Source: Promethearchaeota archaeon (lineage in GTDB: Archaea; Asgardarchaeota; Lokiarchaeia; Sigyniarchaeales; SOKP01). Taken from it: a stretch of DNA of 37,236 bases. The position numbers and the translations under genes were made by a program. The DNA lies in assembly GCA_016840085.1 (NCBI GenBank), contig JAEOTA010000042.1, forward strand, positions 1-37,236, read 5' to 3'. Positions 7,902 through 16,268 of the stretch are shown here, piece after piece; the stretch's first letter is position 1, and the number at the start of each line of letters is the position of its first letter. The notes below the pieces were generated by a model that was given only the letters and a program-made list of their open reading frames with translations, did not search any database and had not been told where the DNA came from.

Positions 7902-8969
7902 TTAAGTAAGAGAATTAATTGCATCATCTAATAATTTTTTCTTAAAATCTTCATTTTGATGCAGAATTTCATTCAGTTTTTTATCAATATATTTCTGTTT
8001 AAATAAATTTTCTCCTTTTCTAAAATATAACTCGGATTTAATAAGTTCTTTTTTATAAATAACATCATATTCGAGTCCTAACTTAGTTAATTCTTTAATA
8101 AAAATATTTTCAATAGTTTTTTTTTCAAAATAATCAGATCTTGCTATTTTTTTAAAAATGTCAATACTAAGTTTTAGGTCAAAGGGTTCGTCTTTAAAAC
8201 GATTTATGTAATTTTTCCTAAAAGTCTCTAAGTTATAAATATTATCTAATGAATAGCTTATTTCAAATTCTGTAGTTTTAAGAATTAAATTTTGGTCAAA
8301 AAAATCGATAATATTTTGAATCTTGTGATCTTCATTATTTGGTTTCCATATTAGTCTAAATTTCTTTTCTGCATCAGTTTCATCTATTCTAGACCAGATA
8401 TATAAATTTTTTTTTGTAGTTTTAATGCTCGATATCCAACTTTTACTAAATTTATCGAAAATCAATATATGGATTGTAATTCCTAAATTTTTACTAATAT
8501 TCAGATGAGGATATTGCTCTATTATTTTTTTTTTTATAATTCTAGTTATATCTATTGTGAAATATTTATCATATTCTTTATATTCATTATCGACACCCTT
8601 GGATTTAGCTTCAATATAATAAATTTCATTTAAAGATTTTCCAATTGTATAACCAATTAAAGCATCGAATGTTGGTACACCCTCTATCCCTTCTGAATAA
8701 AGTGGATCTAATAATAACAATGAATAATTGTCTAAAGGTTTATATTTTGACTCATTTTTATTTGAAATAAATGGTTTTAAAAAATCTGATAACAGTATTG
8801 CATGAGATCTATTACTTCTAATGATATTATCGAAATCAGTTCCAAACTTTTGCCTTAATTCTTTTTCGTTTAGTTGGAATAAATAATTATAATTTGCTCG
8901 AATTTTTTCAGTTTTATCTGGATTTTCCTCTAAAATATCTTGATAATTTTCTGGTAAAGATATTGGCAT
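7902..8969 (-). CDS. Putative PD-(D/E)XK-type nuclease, unknown family
   Basis: 355 aa. Residues about 97-123 read VPTFDALIGYTIG followed by IYYIEAKSKG. An Asp (D102) at the end of one segment and Glu-x-Lys (E120, K122) after a hydrophobic strand form the D...ExK signature of restriction-like nucleases. The C-terminal half is Lys/Ile-rich with no further recognised domain. The start at 8969 follows a GAGAGGG ribosome-binding site and lies 15 nt after the 392-aa gene upstream, so the two are probably co-transcribed and work together. The nuclease call rests on this motif alone. Other possibilities are an inactive member of the fold or an unrelated protein. Confidence 0.5.
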   Translation of the reverse strand: MPISLPENYQDILEENPDKTEKIRANYNYLFQLNEKELRQKFGTDFDNIIRSNRSHAILLSDFLKPFISNKNESKYKPLDNYSLLLLDPLYSEGIEGVPTFDALIGYTIGKSLNEIYYIEAKSKGVDNEYKEYDKYFTIDITRIIKKKIIEQYPHLNISKNLGITIHILIFDKFSKSWISSIKTTKKNLYIWSRIDETDAEKKFRLIWKPNNEDHKIQNIIDFFDQNLILKTTEFEISYSLDNIYNLETFRKNYINRFKDEPFDLKLSIDIFKKIARSDYFEKKTIENIFIKELTKLGLEYDVIYKKELIKSELYFRKGENLFKQKYIDKKLNEILHQNEDFKKKLLDDAINSLT

Positions 8970-8984
8970 TAATACGCCCTCTCA

Positions 8985-10163
8985 TCAATAATCTATTGAG
9001 AATTCTAAATCACCATATTGATCGATAATTTCTAAAATAGGATACACAGCATCATAAGCTACACCTTCTTCCAATGTAAAATAAACCTTATAATTCGAGA
9101 GATACATATTGATAATTGAGCCCGAGATCTTTTCATTAGCTTTAATATCAATATTTTTTCCATCATTTCGAAAATGAGTAATTATTTCATAAGAGGGTTT
9201 TTCTTTGATTTCAGTTATTATCTCATCTACATTTAATTCTATTTTGGATTTATAATTAAAAATGAGATAATTACTTATATTATTCTTAATTTCTGTAATT
9301 GGATCAACAATCTCAAATACTTTAAAATCAAGTATTTTTGATATATAAACATGTGCTCGATTGTATATCCAGGGAATAAAATCTTTTAATAGAATTTCAG
9401 GATTAAAATTGGGAAATTGAAAAATTGAATGATTTTTATTTAAGGTTAGCATTCCATTCTCAAAAAAATTTATTTTGTATCTTCTTGGGTAAATTCCATA
9501 TTCGTCTTTTAATTCAAGATAAATTTCTTCAGAGTCTAAGGATTTTATAAGAAACCTTCTATCGAATTCGGGTCTTAAATTTGATCTTCTTCGAAAGTTT
9601 TTAGAATAAAATGTCGAAATTTCTTCAATAGTATTTATATATTTCTTTTTTCTTAAATATATCAGAAAATCATCCATTAATTGAAAGGATAACCATAATT
9701 TACTAATTCCCTCTACTTTGGATAAAAAATGATTAAAAAAATCTCTTTCTATTATTTTAGTTCTATTGGTACTAACAAGAAGGAGGTAATTATTACTCAT
9801 AAATATAAAATATCCCATAAAGAAATTTTCCTTTTCAAACTTAATTTTTTCTGACTTTAATTCTTCCTTTGATTTTCTTATCTCTTTTTCTTTTAATTTT
9901 GGGATAAAATAAGTAATTTTTTTCTCACGTTTTAACTCGGGTTCTAATTTTTCACCTACTTTTCTCTTTATTTTAACTAAGTCATCATACACCTCAACAG
10001 AAAATTGAAATTCTTTCAGTAGATCAACCAATTCTTGTTTACTATATTTAATATTAATAAGGATACAGATCTTAATTGTCCGATTATATTTAAGATCGTT
10101 TTCAATAAAACAATCGAGTAATTCTGTCTTGGAATTTACTATGAAATTTTGAGAAATAAACAT
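8985..10163 (-). CDS. Uncharacterised 392-aa protein, partner of putative nuclease
   Basis: No family recognised. The N-terminal 70 residues alternate strands and helices. Residues about 70-115 form a highly charged Lys/Glu segment, probably helical or a linker. The rest is rich in aromatic and hydrophobic strands (FFMGYFIFMSNNYLLLVS) and ends in an acidic tail. No membrane helix or Walker motif is visible. It is the first gene of a two-gene unit with the putative PD-(D/E)XK nuclease, 15 nt apart. It lies downstream of the PARIS-like pair on the same strand, so a sensor or regulator role in defence is a reasonable guess from context only. Confidence 0.55.
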   Translation of the reverse strand: MFISQNFIVNSKTELLDCFIENDLKYNRTIKICILINIKYSKQELVDLLKEFQFSVEVYDDLVKIKRKVGEKLEPELKREKKITYFIPKLKEKEIRKSKEELKSEKIKFEKENFFMGYFIFMSNNYLLLVSTNRTKIIERDFFNHFLSKVEGISKLWLSFQLMDDFLIYLRKKKYINTIEEISTFYSKNFRRRSNLRPEFDRRFLIKSLDSEEIYLELKDEYGIYPRRYKINFFENGMLTLNKNHSIFQFPNFNPEILLKDFIPWIYNRAHVYISKILDFKVFEIVDPITEIKNNISNYLIFNYKSKIELNVDEIITEIKEKPSYEIITHFRNDGKNIDIKANEKISGSIINMYLSNYKVYFTLEEGVAYDAVYPILEIIDQYGDLEFSIDY

Positions 10164-10800
10164 CTAATAAATTATAAGTCTATATTTGTTTTAAATAAGA
10201 TCTATATTTTTAAAAAATAAAAGTACTATTTTAAATATAAGAGGCTGTAAAAATTATAGAAAAAGGGGGCAGTTTGACTTGTCACTATAGAGTCCTCTAG
10301 TATTCTCACTCTATTATTCCCTAATTTTAAATAATTTATGAAAAAAGATTTAGGACATATTTTTTAATATTTCAATATCAATTAATAATGTGATTAAAAT
10401 GGGCTGTCCTTTTATAATATATATTTACAGTTTTTGCTCATTTATATAAAAACAGGATTTACATCCTACTACGGGATTTAACACACAATTACCAGATAAA
10501 TTACTAGATGGTGATTCTTGTGCTGCGTCCTATCCAATAGCAAATTTAAAGGAAGACCTTTCTGATCATGGTATAACCTTACCCATCAAATCAAAGGCGT
10601 TATTAGTACTAATTAGTACTAAAGATCAGAGGAGAGAAGGTAAAACTACGATTAATTATTGGGAATATTCAAATGACTAATAAACTGAAATTAAGTCTAT
10701 AATATATATGGTTTTTATAGCAACTTTCAAGAATGATCTGATTTTATTTTTTCAAATTCAAGAAATTAGAAAATAATTATGAATTATTCACATTTCCATA
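10164..10800. other. Intergenic stretch with a possible decayed gene
   Basis: No intact gene. Apart from the start-less open frame at 10450-10680, the sequence is AT-rich and holds nothing recognised. A region like this between two defence-type operons fits a history of insertion and loss. Confidence 0.45.
10450..10680 (+). pseudogene. Open frame without start codon, possible gene remnant
   Basis: 76 codons are open from a TAA at 10447 to a TAA at 10678 with no ATG, GTG or TTG inside. The translation (for example GFNTQLPDKLLDGDSC, then LLVLISTKDQRREGKTT) is less low-complexity than the surrounding noncoding sequence, and the local GC content is higher. It may be the tail of a lost gene. No family was recognised. 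Confidence 0.3.
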
Positions 10801-11016
10801 CTATAATGTGATATTTTTATTCCTATTCTTATTTCTTTCATTACTATAAATTTCATAAAACCAATTAACTATGTGTTGAAAGAAAAATCTTTCACGTAAG
10901 ATATCATAATGAGATTTACCCTTTAAATTTGTTAATTTAGCTATATCTCCAGACTTTATTTTATCTTTAACTACTAAATCCATACGAGATACAAATTGAT
11001 CTCTGAATTTAATCAT
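10801..11016 (-). CDS. Small hypothetical protein, 71 aa
   Basis: ATG at 11016. Basic, with no recognised motif, ending in an Asn/Lys/Arg-rich tail. It lies between the PARIS-like pair and the two-gene nuclease module on the same strand. It could be a small accessory gene of either module, or a chance frame in AT-rich DNA. Confidence 0.3.
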   Translation of the reverse strand: MIKFRDQFVSRMDLVVKDKIKSGDIAKLTNLKGKSHYDILRERFFFQHIVNWFYEIYSNERNKNRNKNITL

Positions 11017-11283
11017 TCTAAGGATAATAAAAATAGCTTTTGAAATCCTAATTATTAGTGGATAAGACTTCGACTTATTATCCTCTTGAAGATCATCTAA
11101 TTACTCTAAAAATAGCTTATTCTTTCTTAATATTGGTTCTTTATTATAATAATTTATTAGGTCTTTCTGATTAAGCTTAAAATCTTTTTCAATTCATAGA
11201 TTTGATTTGAAAATCTAATTTGAGATCTTTATATTAAAATTAGAATTAAACCTTTAAAATTAGACAAGTAAAGTGTATTGATT

Positions 11284-12207
11284 TTATTTAAAAATCTTAA
11301 AGTTTGGATTATTTTCCCCCCATAATTTTAAATCTTGGTATATTTTGAATTTCTTGAAAAACCTATATTCAAAAGAGCTTTCAAAGAACATATTTATGTC
11401 ATTACTCTGTAAGAAAGAAAAAGCATCTCTTTTACAAAATAGATTATTAATCCAAATTGTCAATAGTGAAAATGCATCATGCCCTTGACATATTTGAAAT
11501 TTATCTAAAGTTTTATTGGATTCTTTCTTATATAATTCTTCAATATTCTTTTTAAAATTTCGATCTCTATGATTTTTAGTTATTAGATGTATAATTAATT
11601 TGTCTCTATCTATTGTAAATAATTCTTCGTCCAAAATATAATAATAGTTTAAATCCCTAAATGAAAGTTGAAAATCATTAATATAATTTATCCAGCGCAA
11701 AATACCTATTTTTTCCACGTTATCTAATATTGCTTTAAGAAAAAAATGAGGGAGATCTTCATATTTTATATCCTTCCTATAGAATTTCTTTAAACAATAC
11801 ATTAATCTTTCTTTTTCTGTACAGAATCTGTTATAAAATTTAATAAAGCATTTAGATGAAAGCATCATAAGATCAATATCATGATAATCAGTTCTAAAAA
11901 GACAATGATGGGAGAAGAGTTCTTGATTAGTTAAATGATCAAAATCAGCATCAACAATTGCGATAACTCCTTGAATTTCAATTTCTTTAGAAAATTCTTC
12001 ATATATTATTTTAAGTGTTTCTATAGATACATCTTTACTGCCAGAGAATTCGATTTTTACTTTATTACTAATCTTATGTGAAAAATTATCAGTCCATAAA
12101 TTATAATCTGTTATACCCTCAACGATTAAAAATAATCTATTCAAATCCTTTTTATATAACATAAAAATTTTGGTAGCTAAAGCAATAGGAGATCTATGAA
12201 AATCCAT
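11284..12207 (-). CDS. ariB: DUF4435/TOPRIM protein, PARIS AriB-like effector
   Basis: 307 aa. The N-terminus shows the TOPRIM-type acidic motifs of DUF4435 proteins: LFLIVEGITDYN (E30), then GVIAIVDADFD (D86, D88), then FRTDYHDIDLMML. The last is the TDYHD(I/L)(D/E) signature of the family. In PARIS systems AriB is the toxic nuclease held by the ATPase AriA and released on sensing a phage anti-restriction protein; published work found that it cleaves a host tRNA. The gene follows the AAA/ABC-type ATPase gene by 21 nt in the same direction, the usual AriA-AriB order. DUF4435 also occurs in other OLD-like pairs, so the exact system type is an inference. Confidence 0.75.
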   Translation of the reverse strand: MDFHRSPIALATKIFMLYKKDLNRLFLIVEGITDYNLWTDNFSHKISNKVKIEFSGSKDVSIETLKIIYEEFSKEIEIQGVIAIVDADFDHLTNQELFSHHCLFRTDYHDIDLMMLSSKCFIKFYNRFCTEKERLMYCLKKFYRKDIKYEDLPHFFLKAILDNVEKIGILRWINYINDFQLSFRDLNYYYILDEELFTIDRDKLIIHLITKNHRDRNFKKNIEELYKKESNKTLDKFQICQGHDAFSLLTIWINNLFCKRDAFSFLQSNDINMFFESSFEYRFFKKFKIYQDLKLWGENNPNFKIFK

Positions 12208-12228
12208 AATTAGGCTCTCTCCAACTTA

Positions 12229-13638
12229 TTAATTTGATTCCAGTTTCCTCACAAGGTTAACACGTCCATAAATAATCTCAGGTGAATGAGTTGCTATTAT
12301 AAATGTTAAACTTTTTTGTTCACCAATTTTAATGAGATGATTAATAAAGTTATTCTGCCATATAACATGGAATGAAATTTCAGGCTCATCGATTAGTACA
12401 ATAGAATTTTTTTCAGCTAAGAAAATTAAATAATAAAATAAAACAACAATATGTTGTTCACCTGAAGATAATTTATCTCCTTTAATTTTCTGTTTAGTAA
12501 CAGGAGAATAAAAATAAAAACCATTATCTCCATCAAATTTAATAATTTTATCAGTTAAATGTCCTTGATTTATTATAAGTTCAAATAGATTGATAATCTC
12601 TAATAATTTATCAAAAATTGAATATTTATCATCTGAATCTTTAATCCATAAAGAAATAACTTTGGCTATATCTTCAGTTTCTAAACTTTCTGTATCAATT
12701 GGTGGTTCTTCTTTATAACCACTTGTTAATAAGCCATTGGATATTAAACTTTTTTCTTTCATTCGAATTGAATCGATCTTATTCTTGAGGTCTTTACTTT
12801 TTAAGAGAGATTCAACTTTTTCTTCTTTTAATATATCAATGACTCTTTTTGGGAAAGTACTATACAATTGCTGAGATTTGTCATTAAATTCTTTAATTAA
12901 ATTTTTTTTAAGATTTAGTAAATGATCAGAATAAGTATTTATAACCCTAATTTCAGATTTTTTATTTTTTTTTTTTTTGCTTCTAAATTTGATTAATCGT
13001 TCTGATTCAATAAAGTTAACTGGATTATGCTTAATAATGTTAGAATACCATTCTGGAAAAGGTAATTTATTATCTTTAAATATTGGTTTTAAAATATCAT
13101 ATAAATCAAATGGTGAGAATTTACGAGATCGAAGTATATTAGATTTTTCATAAATCTCAATTAATCTATATCTTCCTAAATCTCCAGGTAATTCATAAAT
13201 ATTATTAAATTCTTCACTTAAAGCGCTATTCACTATTGTAAAATATAAATTTAATAAATCCAATTGACTAGGTCTTAATTCTAAAGGTCTCTTAGTTTTA
13301 ATTTTTGAGAATGGATTCCATTCACTTTGTGTTTTAACTCTTTTAGAAAAATAATTAATTTGTGTTTCTTCTTTTATTTTTCCTTTAATATATTGAATTG
13401 AAAATCCATTTTCTAATTTAAGTTGGAAAGAGTTAAAAATTATCTCATTTATAGACTCAAAATCAAAAGTCAATAAAGATTTAATCATCTTTAATATCGT
13501 TGTTTTACCCGTTCCATTAAGACCATACAATATTGTAACATTTGGATTTTGATTTAATTCAAATTCATAATTTTTATCTCCAAATAATCCTCTTATATTT
13601 AATCCAATAATTCTGTAAGAATCTTTCATTGAATTCAT
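12229..13638 (-). CDS. ariA: ABC/OLD-type AAA ATPase, PARIS AriA-like sensor
   Basis: 469 aa, starting at the ATG at 13638. Visible motifs are Walker A GLNGTGKTT (residues 39-47), ABC signature LSSGEQ (about 390-395), Walker B IVLIDEPE (D417, E418) and a switch histidine in ATHSPE (H451). The middle about 250 residues are charged and probably partly coiled-coil, with a Lys-rich run near 220-230. This layout fits the AAA_15/AAA_21 group that includes AriA of PARIS and other defence ATPases. Pairing with the downstream DUF4435 gene favours AriA. In PARIS this subunit assembles as a propeller-like complex that holds AriB inactive. Confidence 0.78.
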   Translation of the reverse strand: MNSMKDSYRIIGLNIRGLFGDKNYEFELNQNPNVTILYGLNGTGKTTILKMIKSLLTFDFESINEIIFNSFQLKLENGFSIQYIKGKIKEETQINYFSKRVKTQSEWNPFSKIKTKRPLELRPSQLDLLNLYFTIVNSALSEEFNNIYELPGDLGRYRLIEIYEKSNILRSRKFSPFDLYDILKPIFKDNKLPFPEWYSNIIKHNPVNFIESERLIKFRSKKKKNKKSEIRVINTYSDHLLNLKKNLIKEFNDKSQQLYSTFPKRVIDILKEEKVESLLKSKDLKNKIDSIRMKEKSLISNGLLTSGYKEEPPIDTESLETEDIAKVISLWIKDSDDKYSIFDKLLEIINLFELIINQGHLTDKIIKFDGDNGFYFYSPVTKQKIKGDKLSSGEQHIVVLFYYLIFLAEKNSIVLIDEPEISFHVIWQNNFINHLIKIGEQKSLTFIIATHSPEIIYGRVNLVRKLESN

Positions 13639-13741
13639 TAGAAATAAAACACTTTATCTATTATAAAATTAACTTGTTTGATAATTCCTATAATTTAATA
13701 CTGATAATTAAAAATCCTACAAAAAATTAATTTAATTGTAG

Positions 13742-13966
13742 TTTTTAAAATTTTCGATCAGATCGAAGAAATTAGAAAGTAGAATTCTAACTCTATTTAT
13801 TAAATCAAAGTATATACCTCAGCATACTCTAGACGGAAAGTCACTAATTCCTCCTAAGGCAGAGAGGATTATCTCTAGGGATTATGGTGGTAAGCAAAAA
13901 TATACTCAAGATTTCTTAAAGAAAATCTGGAAGCTAGGAAAGTATAAAGATCAATATGTATTCGGA
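13742..13966 (+). other. Open coding-like frame upstream of GIY-YIG gene, no start codon
   Basis: After a TAG at 13739-13741 the frame of the GIY-YIG gene stays open for 75 codons to its first ATG at 13967, with no ATG, GTG or TTG. The last 50 codons look protein-like (KAERIISRDYGGKQKY, then KIWKLGKYKDQYVFG) and supply the Gly before the IY of the GIY-like motif. This suggests the gene once began further upstream and lost its 5' end or start codon. Confidence 0.5.
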
Positions 13967-15073
13967 ATGATATATATGTGGACACATAAGAAAAGTGGTA
14001 AATCTTATGTATATCCCGGAAGGACAGAACAACGTCAGGGCACTCCTTATTATCGTCCCTATTCATCTATTTCAAAAAGGTTCCAACAGGAAATAAATAG
14101 AGCAATTTATACAAAAAGAGACAAATTGAGAAAAAAAGAAAATCAGATGTATTATGACATGCGTATGATTTATGACAATGCTGGAAGGGGACAGAAAGGA
14201 ATTAATGCTATTGTCAAGAATTTTAAGCTAGAGATTGTTGAGATTCTGTTAATTTCAGGTAAATACAAGAGAGATTGTAGAATATTAGAAGAACTTGAAG
14301 ATTATTGGAGAGATAGGGCCAGTGAATTTGGAGAGTTATACTCCTCTGTAGGCGGAAGCGCAGGTTCGCATGTGGCAAGAATAAGAAGCCCATACGGGAA
14401 GGAAGAGCGATATGCTAAGGTGAGAGATTTGATTCGACACGGCTACTCGAAGAAAGAAATGGCAGATTACTTAGATTTATTTTGGAACCCACTGTACGGT
14501 TCTAATGCCCTAAATAACTTAATAGATGAAGCTACAGGTATGTCATATACTGCTGCTAACTTAAAATATGTAGGTAGTGAAATAATAAACCTTTTAGATT
14601 CTGGTATCTTTAGTTTGGAAGGACTTTCATCTTATTTTAGAGGAATGGACAACAATGAGATGTTCTCATTTCTTGCTAGCAAAAATTTTCCTAGCGGGGT
14701 TTTATATCTTAAGGTGTTGATAAGTTCTGCAATTTTAAAATTATCTCGTGAAAGTGAGAGCTTTTATTATTATGATATTGCAGCTGAAATAGGAGTAAGT
14801 AGGTCAAAAGATCTTTATATATCCACTTTTATGTATAGGGAGATGAAGGGTCTTCAAAGTATTAAAAAAGACGATCTCATAGCATGGCTAAGCCCATACT
14901 CCAAATTGCTGGTTCCACACTACAAGAAAGCATCTGATTTACTTAGGGCTATTAATTGGTATGATGAATTTGACCCTATGGAAATTCATAAAAGAATTAT
15001 TGCGTTATTCGGCGTTAAGTTCAGACAAGCTAAGAGAATATACACAGATGGATTCTTGACTTTAGATCTTTAA
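13967..15073 (+). CDS. GIY-YIG-like endonuclease with DNA-binding C-terminus
   Basis: 368 aa from the first ATG. The start reads (G)MIYMWTHKKSGKSYVYPGRT, which follows the GIY-x10-YIG pattern of GIY-YIG nucleases: strand, turn with SGK, strand, then the conserved Gly-Arg-Thr. A Tyr/Arg-rich helix and a Glu later in the first 100 residues could complete the active site. Residues about 155-170 (RHGYSKKEMADYLDL) look like a helix-turn-helix, as in homing endonucleases. The true N-terminus is uncertain because coding-like sequence continues upstream without a start. Base composition is richer in G/C than its neighbours, which fits recent transfer. The stop overlaps the convergent LRR gene by 4 nt. 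Confidence 0.6.
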   Translation: MIYMWTHKKSGKSYVYPGRTEQRQGTPYYRPYSSISKRFQQEINRAIYTKRDKLRKKENQMYYDMRMIYDNAGRGQKGINAIVKNFKLEIVEILLISGKYKRDCRILEELEDYWRDRASEFGELYSSVGGSAGSHVARIRSPYGKEERYAKVRDLIRHGYSKKEMADYLDLFWNPLYGSNALNNLIDEATGMSYTAANLKYVGSEIINLLDSGIFSLEGLSSYFRGMDNNEMFSFLASKNFPSGVLYLKVLISSAILKLSRESESFYYYDIAAEIGVSRSKDLYISTFMYREMKGLQSIKKDDLIAWLSPYSKLLVPHYKKASDLLRAINWYDEFDPMEIHKRIIALFGVKFRQAKRIYTDGFLTLDL

Positions 15074-15966
15074 TAATAACCTTTTTTCTTATTTTTTTGG
15101 GAGAGGTAGATGGTCTGGCTAAGTCCATCATATTTGGCATTCTTAAGGAACTTGGGTGCCTGTGTTATTTTTGTTCCCCTTACGTATAAATGTTTTAAGT
15201 TATGCAGGTTTTCTATCGATTTTGGCAGATGTGAAATGTTATTATGGATAATACTTAACTCTTGGAGTGATGATAGCTTTCCTATTCCTTCAGGAAGCTT
15301 CGTAAGGTGATTGTAATCTAAATAGAAGGATTTTAGAGATTTTAGTTTCGTAATTTCATCGGGGATTTCTGTTAATTCATTAAACTCTAAACTTAAAGAT
15401 TTAAGATGTTTTAAATTAAAAATTTCTTTCGGAATTGATTTTAGGCCCCATCCGTCTAAGTTTATATGTTTTATACTGTTGATTTTACCATAATCACAAT
15501 AATCTCGAAATTGATTGATCCCGACGATTACTTTGCCCTCAAAAAAGTCCTTTTTTGAATATTTGAATATTGCCGTATGTAGTCTCTGACCTGCTTTATG
15601 AATTTGGATTTTTTCTCTAAAATCTTCGAGATATATCTTTCTTTTAAGGGCAAATCCCTCATCTGACCAATATCCTTCTTCATGTTTCCAGCTTGCCTTT
15701 TCCAAGATTTCCTGCTGTAGTTTATCTAAGATTTTAGCTCCAGTTAATAATGCAAAGTATCCGATTACAAAATAGGGAGCTCTTCTAAAACTACGATTAT
15801 GAACCATTTTCACGAGAGTGTCGTAGTTTTTCTCGAAGTTTTCTCTTGTAAGGTTCCTCTCTTGAAAAAAGAAGTCATGAGACTCCAATCCACACGCATT
15901 CAACATAAAAGATGCTACATCCGCTTCCTCATCATCATCTAAAATGTGTACACTTGCTCTTGTCAT
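15070..15966 (-). CDS. Leucine-rich-repeat protein
   Basis: 298 aa. The C-terminal part (about residues 165-275) has at least four LRR units of the LxxLxxLxLxxNxLxxLPxxI kind, for example LKHLKSLSLEFNELTEIPDEI and LSSLQELSIIHNNISHLP. The N-terminal 130 residues are helical with an acidic DDDEEADVASFML start and a WKHEEGYWSDE segment, somewhat like DUF4259-type immunity proteins. It probably mediates protein-protein binding. It is tail-to-tail with the GIY-YIG gene (4-nt overlap) and shares its richer base composition, so the two may have arrived together. Confidence 0.75.
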   Translation of the reverse strand: MTRASVHILDDDEEADVASFMLNACGLESHDFFFQERNLTRENFEKNYDTLVKMVHNRSFRRAPYFVIGYFALLTGAKILDKLQQEILEKASWKHEEGYWSDEGFALKRKIYLEDFREKIQIHKAGQRLHTAIFKYSKKDFFEGKVIVGINQFRDYCDYGKINSIKHINLDGWGLKSIPKEIFNLKHLKSLSLEFNELTEIPDEITKLKSLKSFYLDYNHLTKLPEGIGKLSSLQELSIIHNNISHLPKSIENLHNLKHLYVRGTKITQAPKFLKNAKYDGLSQTIYLSQKNKKKGYY

Positions 15967-16268
15967 ATTTTTAATTTATTTTTTCGATAATAATACTCAC
16001 TGGTTATCAGTAATATGGCAATCCTTTAATTTAAATTTGATGTGTCTATTCTGAAAGTAATTTATAATGAAGGAGGGTATGAATCTTGAAATGAAGATGA
16101 GAAATTTAAAGGGCATTTCAAGTAATCTGACTTTAAAATAATTTCTTTAAAATCGAAACCTTAAAAAACCATGATAGATTTTTCTAGGCTAAGTTTCCTA
16201 ATTAAAAAATCTAGCCTAATTAAATGATCATTTGAACAAAAAATTGGTAAAGGATAAACAAAAATAGA
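15967..16268. other. Gene-free stretch at right edge of accessory island
   Basis: Contains the right copy of the 31-nt direct repeat (16137-16167) and a 7-bp inverted repeat, TAGGCTA at 16185-16191 with TAGCCTA at 16212-16218. No gene seen. Confidence 0.5.
16137..16167 (+). repeat. Direct repeat flanking accessory island, right copy
   Basis: Matches 7755-7785 at 29 of 31 positions in the same orientation. Together the two copies enclose the putative nuclease module, the PARIS-like pair, the GIY-YIG gene and the LRR gene. Confidence 0.5.

Noticed and set aside
7902..8969. Calling the putative nuclease a Shedu or known restriction enzyme
   Set aside because: Only the D...ExK signature is visible; no other family feature of those systems could be recognised.
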